From contig CM075939.1 of assembly GCA_038030265.1 (NCBI GenBank), forward strand, positions 37,863,253 to 37,927,252: a stretch of 64,000 nucleotides of DNA. Direction: 5' to 3'. This document shows positions 53,640 to 64,000 of the stretch, in pieces. Numbering within the stretch: position 1 is the stretch's first letter; every line of letters begins with the position of its first letter. The position numbers were made by a program, and so were the translations under genes. Source of the DNA: Corythucha ciliata. Taxonomy: Eukaryota > Arthropoda > Insecta > Hemiptera > Tingidae. The notes beneath the pieces are model-generated. The model was not told the DNA's origin and did not search any database. It saw only the letters and a list, made by a program, of their open reading frames with translations.

Positions 53640-54400
53640 CACTGATCATAATTGAACGCATTGTGATTTCTCTTGGTCTCAGAAAACACTCGGTATTCTC
53701 CATCGAGGTGGTCATCTGGGCGTATCGAAATGCCGGAGCCGTGCCAAAAGCTCCGGGTGGTGTCCAAATATATCGAAAGATATAACTAAAATGTTTGAGG
53801 AATGCTCAACACGTGCCAACACCAGACAAATCAGAAGAGAACGGCTATTTCAAGTTGAGTTTCCCAATGGTCCTTGGAAAAGTGTGTCGGCTGATCTCTT
53901 CAAATCTTGAAATAAGTGGTTCTTGTTGGTCATCGACCGATACTCGCGCTATCTAGGAATAGAAGAACTGCCAAACCAATCCATGGGAACTGTGATATCC
54001 AAATTGAGTTCCACTATGGCACGTCATGGAGTACCAGAAATTTTAATGACGGGCAGAGGATCCCAATTCGAGCCATTTTTTGGATCATCTAGGTTCACAC
54101 ACTTCGTACAAACTTATGGATTCCGCCTACAACCTAACAGTCCGAAATGGCCCCAAGCAAATGGGCTTGCCGAAGCCGGCGTAAAAATAGTCAAGAATAT
54201 TCTCAGGAAGAAAGAGGACATGTCCTTGGGATTACTCTCCTACAGAAATGCCGAACTGGAGAACGAGTATACCCCAGCACAATTGTCAGTGAACAGGAAG
54301 CTTCGAGAGGCTCTATCTACTCTGGACATAAACTTAAAATCGGAGGTTCCTTCACTAAAAGTGGTGTCGCGGGACACTTCAGTGTAAACGCACCTTTAGT
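53640..54400 (+). pseudogene. Ty3/gypsy-type integrase fragment
   Basis: Zinc-binding traces (HRGGHLGVSK, FEECST) precede VSADLFK with the first catalytic Asp. The second block reads MTGRGSQFE where TDNGSQF is normal, so its Asp and Asn are changed. QANGLAEAGVKIVKNIL keeps the Glu block. A stop near 53908 splits the domain. Inactive. Confidence 0.7.
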
Positions 54401-55333
54401 CACCTAAATTCATTTCAAGTTAACACACTGCGTAATGATTTTGGTGTCTTGCTGTAGACTTGATCTATTCGTCTACGTGTGATATAGCTGTAAGAAGGGC
54501 TATTGAAGTGTTAATTCCCTGATAATTTTCACTCCCTCTCCACTTCAATTACAATTTTTACAATCCACCGAGTGAATCAATGAAATCGCACTGTTATTAT
54601 TACGACTATATGAATGCGAACTTCTCTGATCTTGTCTATTATTTATCTTCAATTGATTGGGAGAGCCTGCTTAGTTCTAAGTCCGATTTTAAACGTATCA
54701 CAGTCGGTGCTTCAATTCTTTAAACTAGCAAATTTCCTACTTCAAAAATAAAACTAAGTGTAGGTATACAAATCAAATTCGTACGAAAATGTCATTAATC
54801 GTGTACCCCCATGGATCGTATCAAGTGCTCTACCTGCTGCATCCTATGGAGTGAAGATAAATCTCCAGTTTTTCCTGTCAAATCCTTGTACGACTTAAGA
54901 GGCCGAGTCACCAACTTTTGAAGAGCCACTGTGTTTTGACCGCCACCCTGGTGACCCGGTATGAACAAAGGGGCAGAATTTGCGGAGTAATCCATCCAAA
55001 AAAGGCGAGTACACAAGCCAGCTGCTGTACTTTCCCAAGTGATGATGATTTAAGAAGCGGCGACTTTCTTTGCCACCCCTAATTTAAATTGGAAACGGAA
55101 GAGGATATCGTGAACAAGGACGCCACGGATTCTCTAAAAGTTGGAATTTAGTGTAATCGTCCAATTTACTTCCAAGACGCACACTAATATCGCACGAGAA
55201 TTGAGGCCGCGGCGAAAGAACGTCACTCGAATTTTCCATCAAATTAGCCCTTTACTGGCCGAATTCATTTCTGATTGTTGGAAGGGAATGATTTGTTGAA
55301 ATATTGCTCAAATGGCGATGATTTAAAAAGACA
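54400..55333. other. No gene recognised
   Basis: AT-rich sequence; the short minus-strand frame at 54795-55016 shows no motif. Confidence 0.4.
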
Positions 55334-55337
55334 TTAA

Positions 55338-57451
55338 CCCTTTCCCTCCAAAAAAATTCCAAATGCCAAATTTTGGGTGTTCCCAACATCTGGCATTAAG
55401 TGTTTTAGGGGATGAATCAAAATTGAATGAGAAGCACATAGGTTTTCAAGATTTATGCTCAACTTTACAAATAAGATAAAATTTCCATCCACTTTCGCTT
55501 TTTTTCATTATAAATTTTACAAACCATGGTACGCTGGGAAGCAGTGAAGATGCATATTTTTGGCGCACTCCACGTATTGTAATCTGCAGTTTTTTTTGCA
55601 GTGTGCACAACGGGCCTGCTCTATTGCCACAAGATAGTGGCCATCGGTCTTTCGGGTGGACACAGGACGATGACAACTTGGTCCCGGTCGTGACGACACT
55701 CGACGATTCATTTTCATCAAGGCCATCGCAATTTGCCGTCGGAAGTTCAAGTGGGTGATCTTCCCTCCGTGCAGTTCCCGATGAATCACCAGCTCGCCAC
55801 CACGCTCATGTTGAGGCCATTCGAAAAAAGGTTCCACCACCACTTTTTGGAGCGCAGCCGTGGTCGGTAGCTCGATTGTAGACGGTCAAAAAATATCGAC
55901 TCCTCCCATCCCTCCGTTATATTTTTTTATGAGATGAGGCTCGGCGACGTCAATTTTTTTTCTTTGTTGACGCGAGAATCTTTTTGCAGTTCCCATAGGC
56001 TCGTGAGTCATTGTCGTTCCATCGGCAAACGAATACTTTGCCATCGCATTTGTAATCGTACTCCCCTCTTTCCTTTTTCTTGAATTCCTTAACAGGAATG
56101 ATGGAACATTTTCCGGTCCGATGCTCTCTCACGGTCCCGCATGCTCTGATGTTTCTCTCGGCGAGTAGGGCGATCAGATCGTAGGAAGTGAAAAAGTTGT
56201 CAAAGAAAAACTTCCACTTGAAGAGGGTGGGACACGATGGACAGCAATTCCGTAACAAATCGCGTTCCTAGCGGAGCATCGGTGACGGCGTCATCGGAAG
56301 ACATCTTTTTCCCGCCATATATCTCCATTTTGTAAGGGTATCCATCGCTCGAACAAATCATCCAGATCTTGAACCCGAATCTTATTGGTTTTGCCCCTAA
56401 TGAACATCTTGGACGAGTGATGGCCGTAACAAGGTACCATAGACTCGTCGATGCTGAGCTTTTTGTGGAAGACGCCGAACTGGGTCAAATTTTTATTCAG
56501 CTCGTCGTACAGGGATTGAACTTTTGCGTGCTTGTCTCCGGGAACAAGTTTGGTGTTGTCAACGATGTGTAAGAATTTTTTTATATCACGAAATTTCTGC
56601 CTCGACATGGTCGTTGAAGCCATAAGCATAAGGAACCTTTAAAGACGAGTAGACGCATACGGCGCCATGTTCGTTCTTATCAGTTTAATAAGAATGGTTG
56701 GGGGGTGGTTTGTTGACATCCACAAAACATCAACAAAAGGTGAATTTTACAAGACTGACAATTGATAAGAGCGAACATGGCGTCTGTGATTTTACCTGTC
56801 TGATTATAGGTTCTCTAATAAGCACAGTGATAACCTTCGCTGTACCCCAAAACATATTTTCAGTAGGGACTGAGTGGTAACCACTCAATAGAAGCAACCC
56901 GAAGAATTGCGCGATGTCCTTCCAGTCGTAATTTCTTTGCTCTCCTTTTTGGAGGGCGTAAATATTGGTCATTTCTGCTAACTTCTCCATATAAGCCTGG
57001 GTAAAAATTTTGAAAAAGATTTCTTCGGGTTGAAGCGTAAGTAATTCTAGACTGATCTCGGATAAAGGTTTCAAGTCTTCACTCGCGTCTGAAAGATTTT
57101 TTTCGAATTTTGTAGTTTTTGTCCATTTCGGAGGAGAAGTTTTCATCTTTTTTGTTTTTCTTTTTTTTTTTCTGTTGAGTTTTGACTCTTTTGTATAATT
57201 ACCTTCCCACAAACGTCGTCGGATGGAATAACTTCCCCGAGGTCATCGTCGTCTATTTTTTCCTCGTTGGTGATGTTACCAGTTTCCTCTGGAGGCATCT
57301 GGATTATATCCACATCGAAAGATTCATCATCGGACGAAAAATCTTCATCTCGGAGAGATGTGACATAGTCAACTGCTTCTCCGAGGGTCAAGAATTCCTT
57401 CGACATCACGATTATATGAAAAATGTTCACTGTAGCAAACAAACAAACCAA
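55338..57451 (-). pseudogene. piggyBac-type transposase, frameshifted
   Basis: A TTAA (55334-55337) followed by CCCTTTCCCTCC marks a likely element end. On the minus strand, from an ATG near 57406: acidic N-terminus (DDESFDVD), then YDWKDIAQFFGLLLLSGYHS, KKFLHIVDNTK, LSIDESMVPCYG, FFDNFFTSYDLIALL (second catalytic Asp), RACGTVREHRTGK, a GGVDIF block (third catalytic Asp) and a C-terminal Cys/His cluster (CAHCKKNC..C..H..C). Frame changes occur near 57180, 56700, 56395, 56260 and 55898, so no full protein can be made. The opposite TTAA end was not found. The enzyme would normally excise and insert the element at TTAA sites. Confidence 0.75.
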
Positions 57452-57645
57452 TCACCTCACTAAAACTAGAGCCACTGAGCCCGTCCTGTGCGTAGAAACA
57501 AGAGTGGTGAGGGAGAAAAAATGATCGTGTCTGAACTCGTTGCTAGGACAGGCGCTCGCATGCCCGCACCAGAAAAATAGTTCATGCCAACGGCCAATGT
57601 TCCCAATTGGGAACATCAATAAATTTCCCCTCAAATTTCACCAAT

Positions 57646-58074
57646 CCGTGCAGTTCCCGATGAATCACCAGCTCGCCACCACGCTCATGTTGAGGCCATT
57701 CGAAAAAAGGTTCCACCACCACTTTTTGGAGCGCAGCCGTGGTCGGTAGCTCGATTGTAGACGGTCAAAAAATATCGACTCCTCCCATCCCTTCGTTATA
57801 TTTTTTTATGAGATGAGGCTCGGTGACGTCAATTTTTTTTCTTTGTTGACGCGAGAATCTTTTTGCAGTTCCCATAGGCTCGTGAGTCATTGTCGTTCCA
57901 TCGGCAAACGAATACTTTGCCATCGCATTTGTGATCGTACACCCCTCTTTCCTTTTTCTTGAATTCCTAAACAGGAATGATGGAACATTTTCCGGTCCGA
58001 TGCTCTCTCACGGTCCCGCATGCTCTGATGTTTCTCTCGGCGAGTAGGGCGATCAGATCGTAGGAAGTGAAAAA
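57646..58074 (-). repeat. Partial second copy of the piggyBac transposase region
   Basis: Repeats 55769-56197 almost exactly, from GTGCAGTTCCCGATGAATCA to GTAGGAAGTGAAAAAGT, in the same orientation. It covers the segment from the DNFFTS block to near the C-terminus. A few substitutions separate the copies. Confidence 0.8.
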
Positions 58075-58079
58075 GTACA

Positions 58080-61000
58080 TACTGGATCACAATTACCTCA
58101 ATAATGGACAGTTTGATAATGGATTCAACTTCAAATTCAGAATCTTATAATTTTATCTTTCACCGTCAACAACTAGCACTGACTATGTTTTCATCAACCG
58201 AATGCGACGGTGCGTGCACACACTCAACAACAAGAAATACAACACGCACAAACATATCACCCATCTTTAAAATGTTCATACCCGTGTAAAAACAAGCATC
58301 GATAGCACTGGGAAGCGCAGGGAGCTCCTGTTAAGAGCGCCAACCCAAAAGCTTCAGTGGCATTTTTTTTCCAAGTCATCGCCAAGATTTATAAAATAAT
58401 ATCTGACTTTTTGTTCCTAATGTGTTATATAAACGTCGAAGAATCTTAGGGGGGGGGGCATCGCCCCATGGCCATGGCGAGCACTCTGGAAGTCTCGCAG
58501 TGAAAAAAAGTCCAAGGCGCGAAGTTATCCCTCCAGTCTTGATCCAAAATCTATGCAAAAGAAAGGGACAATAGTAATTTTGAATATTTTTAATCCATGT
58601 CAAAGAATATACATTATATGGATATTACCCAACCAGGAGGAACATAGCCGAAATAGCAGTATTCCCTAAAGCCAGAAATAACAACTAGTTAGTAAATAAC
58701 TATCGTCTAATCACTTTTCTTCCCATCTTCGGCCAACCATTCGAAAAATTGTACCCAACGAGGACTTGAGCTGTTTGTGACAGACCTCATCCCATATCAA
58801 CAATGCGAATTCATCCCTCATCACTAATCCGCCATTCATCAAGCGTTCAGAGTGGCAGAACTAGAAGATATCAAGAGGGAGTTTGAAAATAAAAAGAATA
58901 CAGTCAGTGTGAGGGAGGAATGGGTAGACGTTATAGGGTTCAAAGCCTGGATTTGTGTTTGAAATCGCTAACAAACGAGTTTGAAAGAAAAATACATTTT
59001 CTTGTTCTGAATCTCAAAAGCAAATGAATTTTATTTTTACTTTTGTCATGTGTTTTGATTTTAATGGAGCAATGCCAAGGTGACTAAAGTCTTCTGCAGG
59101 TGCCGCAGATTTCCCCTGCCCATCTGGCGGGAGGGGTGGGGACTGACGTCACCAGCGTGCCCTTTGCTCCCGATTACTCATCCTAGAACAGCAGAGCAAG
59201 ATAATTTTGAAATTGAAGTTTATAAATTCTCATAAACCACAACCCGAGAGTGCTACAATTTTGAAGAAAATCATCTGGTTTCATTCAATTTTTCAGAATA
59301 AGTCAATGAAATCACATGGTTTTCTACACTAGTGTAGCACTAGCAAAACAATAGAACGGACCTAATAAAAATCAATAATGTACTGGGTCCAGCGCAAAGG
59401 TGGTCAGGACTTCTCGTGACGTAGGTGAAGGAATGTAATGGCCGAATGTCTGCGGCACCTACAGAAAGTTTTGTCACATTGGGCTTATACTGATCGCATA
59501 TAGCTCATTGCTAATTATTAGCGCTTTTTCCCAAATATTAACCTCATGAAGAAGCTTCTTTTCTCTTTTCTACCATCAGTAGGCGAATTTACCAAAAGTT
59601 GTGAATTAGCCAAATTTTCGTCCCGAATTAGTTTTTTTTTTTACTCGAATTTTAGACGTGCTTTTTTCACTGTTATCAATGAATTACGAGTTTCTCAAAT
59701 TTAGTTGTTGACTTGGCCTTAGAACAATTAGTGCCTTTTCCAAATGTTCTCCGTGACGTTGCGTTTTACTGGCGGGGGGTTTCATAGCTTAAGCCACGAA
59801 TATTAGCGATTCATCCAAATTTTTAGCCACGCATGCCTAAACTGCCCAAAGGACCGAACATTAGTGAATTAGTGCGCTTCAGCCGTTTTAGTACTAATAC
59901 AGGAACTGTGGATCAGCGTATTTTCTATCGATAAAGCGAAGCTGCCTTCAGATGGCGCAAATTAGTATTAATTTCGGTAGTAAAATATAGCTTTCAGAGA
60001 AGCGCTTTCGTTGACTGAGTCTAATATTCATAGCCACACACGATTTGCTGAGTACCTGCGCAAGGTTTTATTCTCCGCACGTCAGATGGACGGAACATTA
60101 TCGAAAGGAGCCAAATCGCCGGACTATAACCGTGAGTGCGAACACTCATAAAACCTAAAAATCCTTACATTTCCATTTTAAATTTTTTTGGGGCCCCCGT
60201 CTGATAGTGGTTAGGGAGTCCGGAGTGGCCCCCTCTCTCGCCGGGGCCTACCACGGTACGCTACTGCGTATAATACGCCTCTGTAAAAACGCCAGACACG
60301 ATCAAACGATCCGAAAAAATAATGTTTTCCCCTCGGCCTTGTTCGGGGTTACGTGTCGTTTTCTTAACAAAATACAGTTTTTGTTTGGTTTTATACTAAT
60401 GTGTGTAGCTTCCCTGGAGCCGGCCGAGCATAACAATGGCTATACTATTGATTTTTGGATTATAAACCTTGTTTCGCTGGATTATTTTATTTTCGCCGTG
60501 CTAAGAAAAACCCGACTGTACGTATTATAAAATTGGAAAAGACTCCCAGTTCGTGGCCGTAAAATTTAAAAAACCTAACGTGCCACTATGACAACGAAAC
60601 CGTAATAATAGTTTATTATAATTATCACACAAATGATATGCACCATCAAAGTTGTATAGAACTCAAGTTCTTCCACTCATCACGATCGCTATGGTAACGG
60701 TGGTCATTTATAAAATTTGAAATTTTGATCCCGTCAGAGCGCACTTACAACATTTGGTCTCAACTTTTTCTTCAATAAAGTGTCTGCTTCACAAACTACA
60801 TGTGGAGCAAATAAAATTACAGCTGGATTTTGGACATTTTTCATTTTCACTGATAGAAGATTTTTTTATTATTTCGATTCCTTTCGAACCATTTTCCTTA
60901 TAAAATAATTTAATTTCAACTTCAAATTCCGTCGTGTTTCGTGCCCCCGTGTAAAACCCAGCTCAGCCAGAGAGACTGTAGATTGATGTCCGCCGTTTGT

Positions 61001-62198
61001 AAGTCGTTGGTAGAGCGCAAATTTTCAAGGTAAAAAAGTTCAAGGTGGGTTTGATGTTATTTTGGGGACAAAATTTGGAAAATGTACTACAAAGCATTTT
61101 ATGTACAATTTTCTGTAGATTGGAATAAGTACTTGTAATCCGTGCAGCACAAATAAGGCATGAAAAATTATGCCATGTACTTGATGAAGGCTGTTTGGAG
61201 GGGGCGAGGTATACTATCTGCGTGAAACTCGCCCTCAACGTTCGGTCTGCAGAGGGGATGGAAGAAACACCATGCTCACCTGACTCTTGAGAATGCCCAG
61301 GACTCGCTGCACTTGACAAAAAATCGTAAAACAACAACATTTCAATAGATATACAATACACTTTTTTTAACTCAACGGAAATCTTCAGTTTTAGTCTGCT
61401 TGAACCATTCATCACTATTCATTACTATTATGTCGTGATAGACCCGATATTCATAGTTTTCATTTGGTGTAATAAACTATAATTTTTGTATTTGTTCATA
61501 AGCGTTTTCCGAACCGCCAAATTTTGAGAACAAATGTCATGTGGCACTCTGGCGGGAGCAATTTTCCCTCTAGCTTTAGTGACCACGCGTTCTCAGAAGA
61601 GAAATGACTTGGTGTCTATACGACTTTGTGCACCATGATGCGCTTGAGAATTTCTGAATGATCGGGACACCGAGCCCTCATGGGAATGCTCATTTCATCC
61701 ATGAAACGAAGTTTCTCTTTTTGCAAACTAATAACGATTGAATCTTGACCTGCTGGGAGCCAAATACAAAGATAATTGTCAATTATTGGTTGTCCTCAGA
61801 GAACTTGAACTTTATTCAATTCTCTATACTTTTCGGCTCTCATATTTTGGTGGAAATTTCCACTCTGCGTACCAGCTGTGTGTATACGAATAATAGTCTA
61901 TCTATAGCCATTAGGAGTCCCACGGCCGGCATACGGCGCGGCGTTTTCCGCGCTTTAATAGAAATTGCGTTTAGTTTGTACAGAAAATATGAATCTGTAG
62001 AGTTCAGGTTGCATCTGGAATTGAAATTTTCAGAGTAAAAACATTGGGGCTGCACCACAGTGCATGCATGCTTTAAATTCAAATGTGGGTGAAACGACAC
62101 TAGTATTTTATAAAACTCATTATTACCTATAGGGCGACCTAAATAGATGTGGTCTTCAGGAATAAACATTGTTTTATTATGTATTATTATAATTACCC
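58080..62198. other. No supported gene; degenerate repeats at 59510-59890
   Basis: A loosely repeated tract with TTAGCG..TTTTTC..AAATTTTAG-type motifs lies at 59510-59890 and resembles the tract before the assembly gap. A short plus-strand open stretch at about 61128-61290 (RAAQIRHEKLCHVLDEG) looks protein-like but has no partner exon. Confidence 0.4.
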
Positions 62199-62201
62199 TA
62201 A

Positions 62202-62441
62202 GGGTGCGTTCATAGTGATTCACCTTTACTGCGATACCTCGATGAGTGATGCCCCGTTTAAACCGCGATGAGGAACTAACATCAATAATTGCATGGGACT
62301 GTTTATAGTGAAGCACTTTCACTGCGATGTGATCGAAGGTGCTTCACTATAAAGAATCCCGTACAATTGTTGATGTTTTGTTCCTCATCGCGGTTTTATC
62401 GAGGTATCGCAGTGAAGGTGCGATTTACTATGAACAGACCC
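62202..62441. mobile_element. Second copy of the PIF/Harbinger-like palindromic MITE
   Basis: Shares GGGTGCGTTCATAGTG ends and the GCGATACCTCGATGAG and TTCACTGCGATGTGATC blocks with 6376-6892, but lacks its centre, giving 240 bp. Flanks are TAA on the left and TTAAT on the right. The right terminus has a changed base block (AACAGACCC). Confidence 0.7.
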
Positions 62442-62444
62442 TTA

Positions 62445-64000
62445 ATACTATTATGTATTACCTGTTAATCCATCCATACAAATTTATTTAATTCAAGTTT
62501 TTCGAATAAATGAATGGAAGCGTACAATTCGACTGTGATGTTAACGAACGTGATCTATCCTCCCCAGCTTACTGCTCTATTTTCATCCCATCTATAGTAG
62601 GAATCGTAATTTCAACCAATCAGCACCCAACAATAACACTTTTCCCTCTCCCCTATCAAGTCAAACCTCTCACAAATAATCATGAAGCGCTCACCCAATT
62701 ATAGACAGCCGTATGAGTAGTTACGCCGCTGTTTCAGGTCTCTGTAATCCTTTAAAAGCAAAAGCGTTTTAAGCGTAAGGACGCTCCTCTTATACTCAGC
62801 CCCGTTTTGAAATGATGAGAGAGTGTGTGTGTGCGTATGCCAGTACGTGTCACATAAAGGGTGACGGTGTGAGTTCAATTACTACAAACACGATGGAAAG
62901 GAGTAACTCCCCCGCATGTCAACAGAAGTACGCCGTGTGTATTTGAATTGTCAATCACCCAAATACATGCATTCTTGCGTGTGAGGGGGAGCGTTGTAGC
63001 GGGGGGGGGGCTGATGAAGGAGAAGTTTATTCACACTTGGTCAGACACGAAGTCAAATCAGTTTGTTTAATTGAAGGGATATATTTATTTTCGAATTTAG
63101 GAAGAGCTGGAAAAAATTGGCAATGGCTCCTTTGATTCAAAGAGTTCTGTTTATTTTTGATTAGACTATGGTGTGTAGAAGCACAGGTAAAAGAAATAAA
63201 GGAAAAAAACAAAAAAAAACGTGAAATTGTCGACGTGGAAAAATCAATGGGACAGACATATTTTTCATATTTTTTTGTTAATAGTATAAAACAATATTTA
63301 TTTTGCGCTGACGTAGTTTAAATAATTGAAAGTTACTGGCAGAAATCATTTTTTTTTTTTTTTTAGCTCCTGGTCGCGTTTTCCTGAAATTTGTTATTTT
63401 AGTAATCGATGGAAACGGTGTAACTTGAGGAAAATCATTCATTTTTTTTTTATGTTTATGCTAATTTTCAAAAAACTGCTTCAGTTTATGTCCCATTTTG
63501 GTATGGGGGGGAGGTGAGGCAAATGGTTGAAAAATGCCTCCCCCCGACCCCGCATCAAGCATGAGAGATGGGCTTTGTAGGCGGGTGGAGATACGAAACA
63601 TCGAAAGACAGAGAGAGAGCAACAGCAATGGGCGAGGCAGGCTTGAAGGACTGAGAGAGTGCGAGTGAGAGGGAGTGAACGGCTCTCTTCGCCGGCGCTC
63701 TGCGTTACCGCTGGTCTCCCAAAAACCCCACGCCCCGCGCCGCGCGAAACTCACGAGGTTTTGTTCTAAACGCACCAGTTCCTTTCGTGAATAACTCCGA
63801 GCGTCACGCTAAATAAGCGATATTAGTTTTTAAACATTTTTTTTTTTCATATCGCGCGAGCGGCCGGCGTGACAGAGGTGACCGGCGTTTTTGTTATCGT
63901 TATTGTTGCAGTTGTATTTTTTAAATCCACTGCGTGGAATTTTGAAGAAATAAGAAAATAAATAAAAAGCAGAATTTTGGATTTTCCCAATCAAATTTTA
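62445..64000. other. No gene recognised; CpG- and GA-rich stretch at 63480-63900
   Basis: The end of the window is richer in CpG (for example GCCGGCGCTCTGCG near 63690 and GCGCGAGCGGCCGGCG near 63854) than the rest. It might be a promoter or 5' UTR of a gene beyond the edge. The minus-strand 104-codon frame here is Ser/Arg/Pro-rich and follows base composition. Confidence 0.3.

Noticed and set aside
61840..62322. 160-codon minus-strand frame
   Set aside because: Its N-terminal part is the inverted repeat of the PIF-like MITE (same peptide as the frame in the 6.3-6.5 kb copy), so it is not a host protein.
63461..63775. 104-codon minus-strand Ser/Arg/Pro-rich frame
   Set aside because: Explained by GA- and CpG-rich base composition; no domain recognised.

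Overview
This is nuclear DNA of an arthropod, most likely an insect. The evidence is AT-rich non-coding sequence, spliceosomal GT/AG junctions, eukaryotic Pol III A/B boxes, and the mix of element families: BEL/Pao, Ty3/gypsy, CACTA, piggyBac, non-LTR and PIF/Harbinger-like. The species cannot be fixed from the sequence alone. Almost everything recognisable is transposon-derived. A 500-N assembly gap lies at 12683-13182.

Layout. 1-11 kb: no convincing host gene; a LINE ORF1 relic (4.06-4.84 kb), a 1.26-kb foldback (4933-6196), a PIF/Harbinger-like palindromic MITE (6376-6892) and an old diverged copy of a tRNA-bearing inverted repeat (7.0-7.4 kb). 11.8-13.6 kb: degenerate tandem repeats around the gap. 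13.4-14.5 kb: 5' end of a Ty3/gypsy element with a tRNA-Trp primer site. 14.96-16.93 kb: intact CACTA-type transposase-like ORF. 18.4-21.5 kb: pieces of a DUF7869-like gene, with a small two-exon coiled-coil gene on the other strand. 22-28.7 kb: degenerate repeats, two LINE relics and several MITEs.

28.9-42 kb is the most striking part. A damaged BEL/Pao retrotransposon is interrupted twice by tRNA-bearing inverted arrays (28956-30472 and 31598-39234). Each array consists of 322-bp units running first on one strand and then, after an AT-rich centre, on the other. Each unit holds a tRNA-like gene with anticodon GGT, A and B boxes and a T6 terminator. Both arrays are flanked by direct repeats of about 9-12 bp. 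A complete, apparently young Ty3/gypsy element (32122-37794) lies inside the second array; it has LTRs that match by eye, a CCAC target duplication, a primer site, a polypurine tract, intact gag and pol, and a -1 frameshift heptamer joining them. Removing it restores the 322-bp spacing exactly.

42-64 kb: a tandem duplication (about 47.45-49.69 and 49.69-53.3 kb) of a retroelement relic in which BEL-type sequence is joined to Ty3/gypsy-type sequence; a 265-bp MITE in only one duplicate; a broken piggyBac transposase with a partial second copy (55.3-58.1 kb); and a second copy of the PIF-like MITE (62.2 kb).

The window is best read as nested mobile DNA. The tRNA-bearing foldback family is the best candidate for an undescribed system: at least three insertions of different ages, internally homogeneous arrays, and Pol III genes used as the repeat unit.
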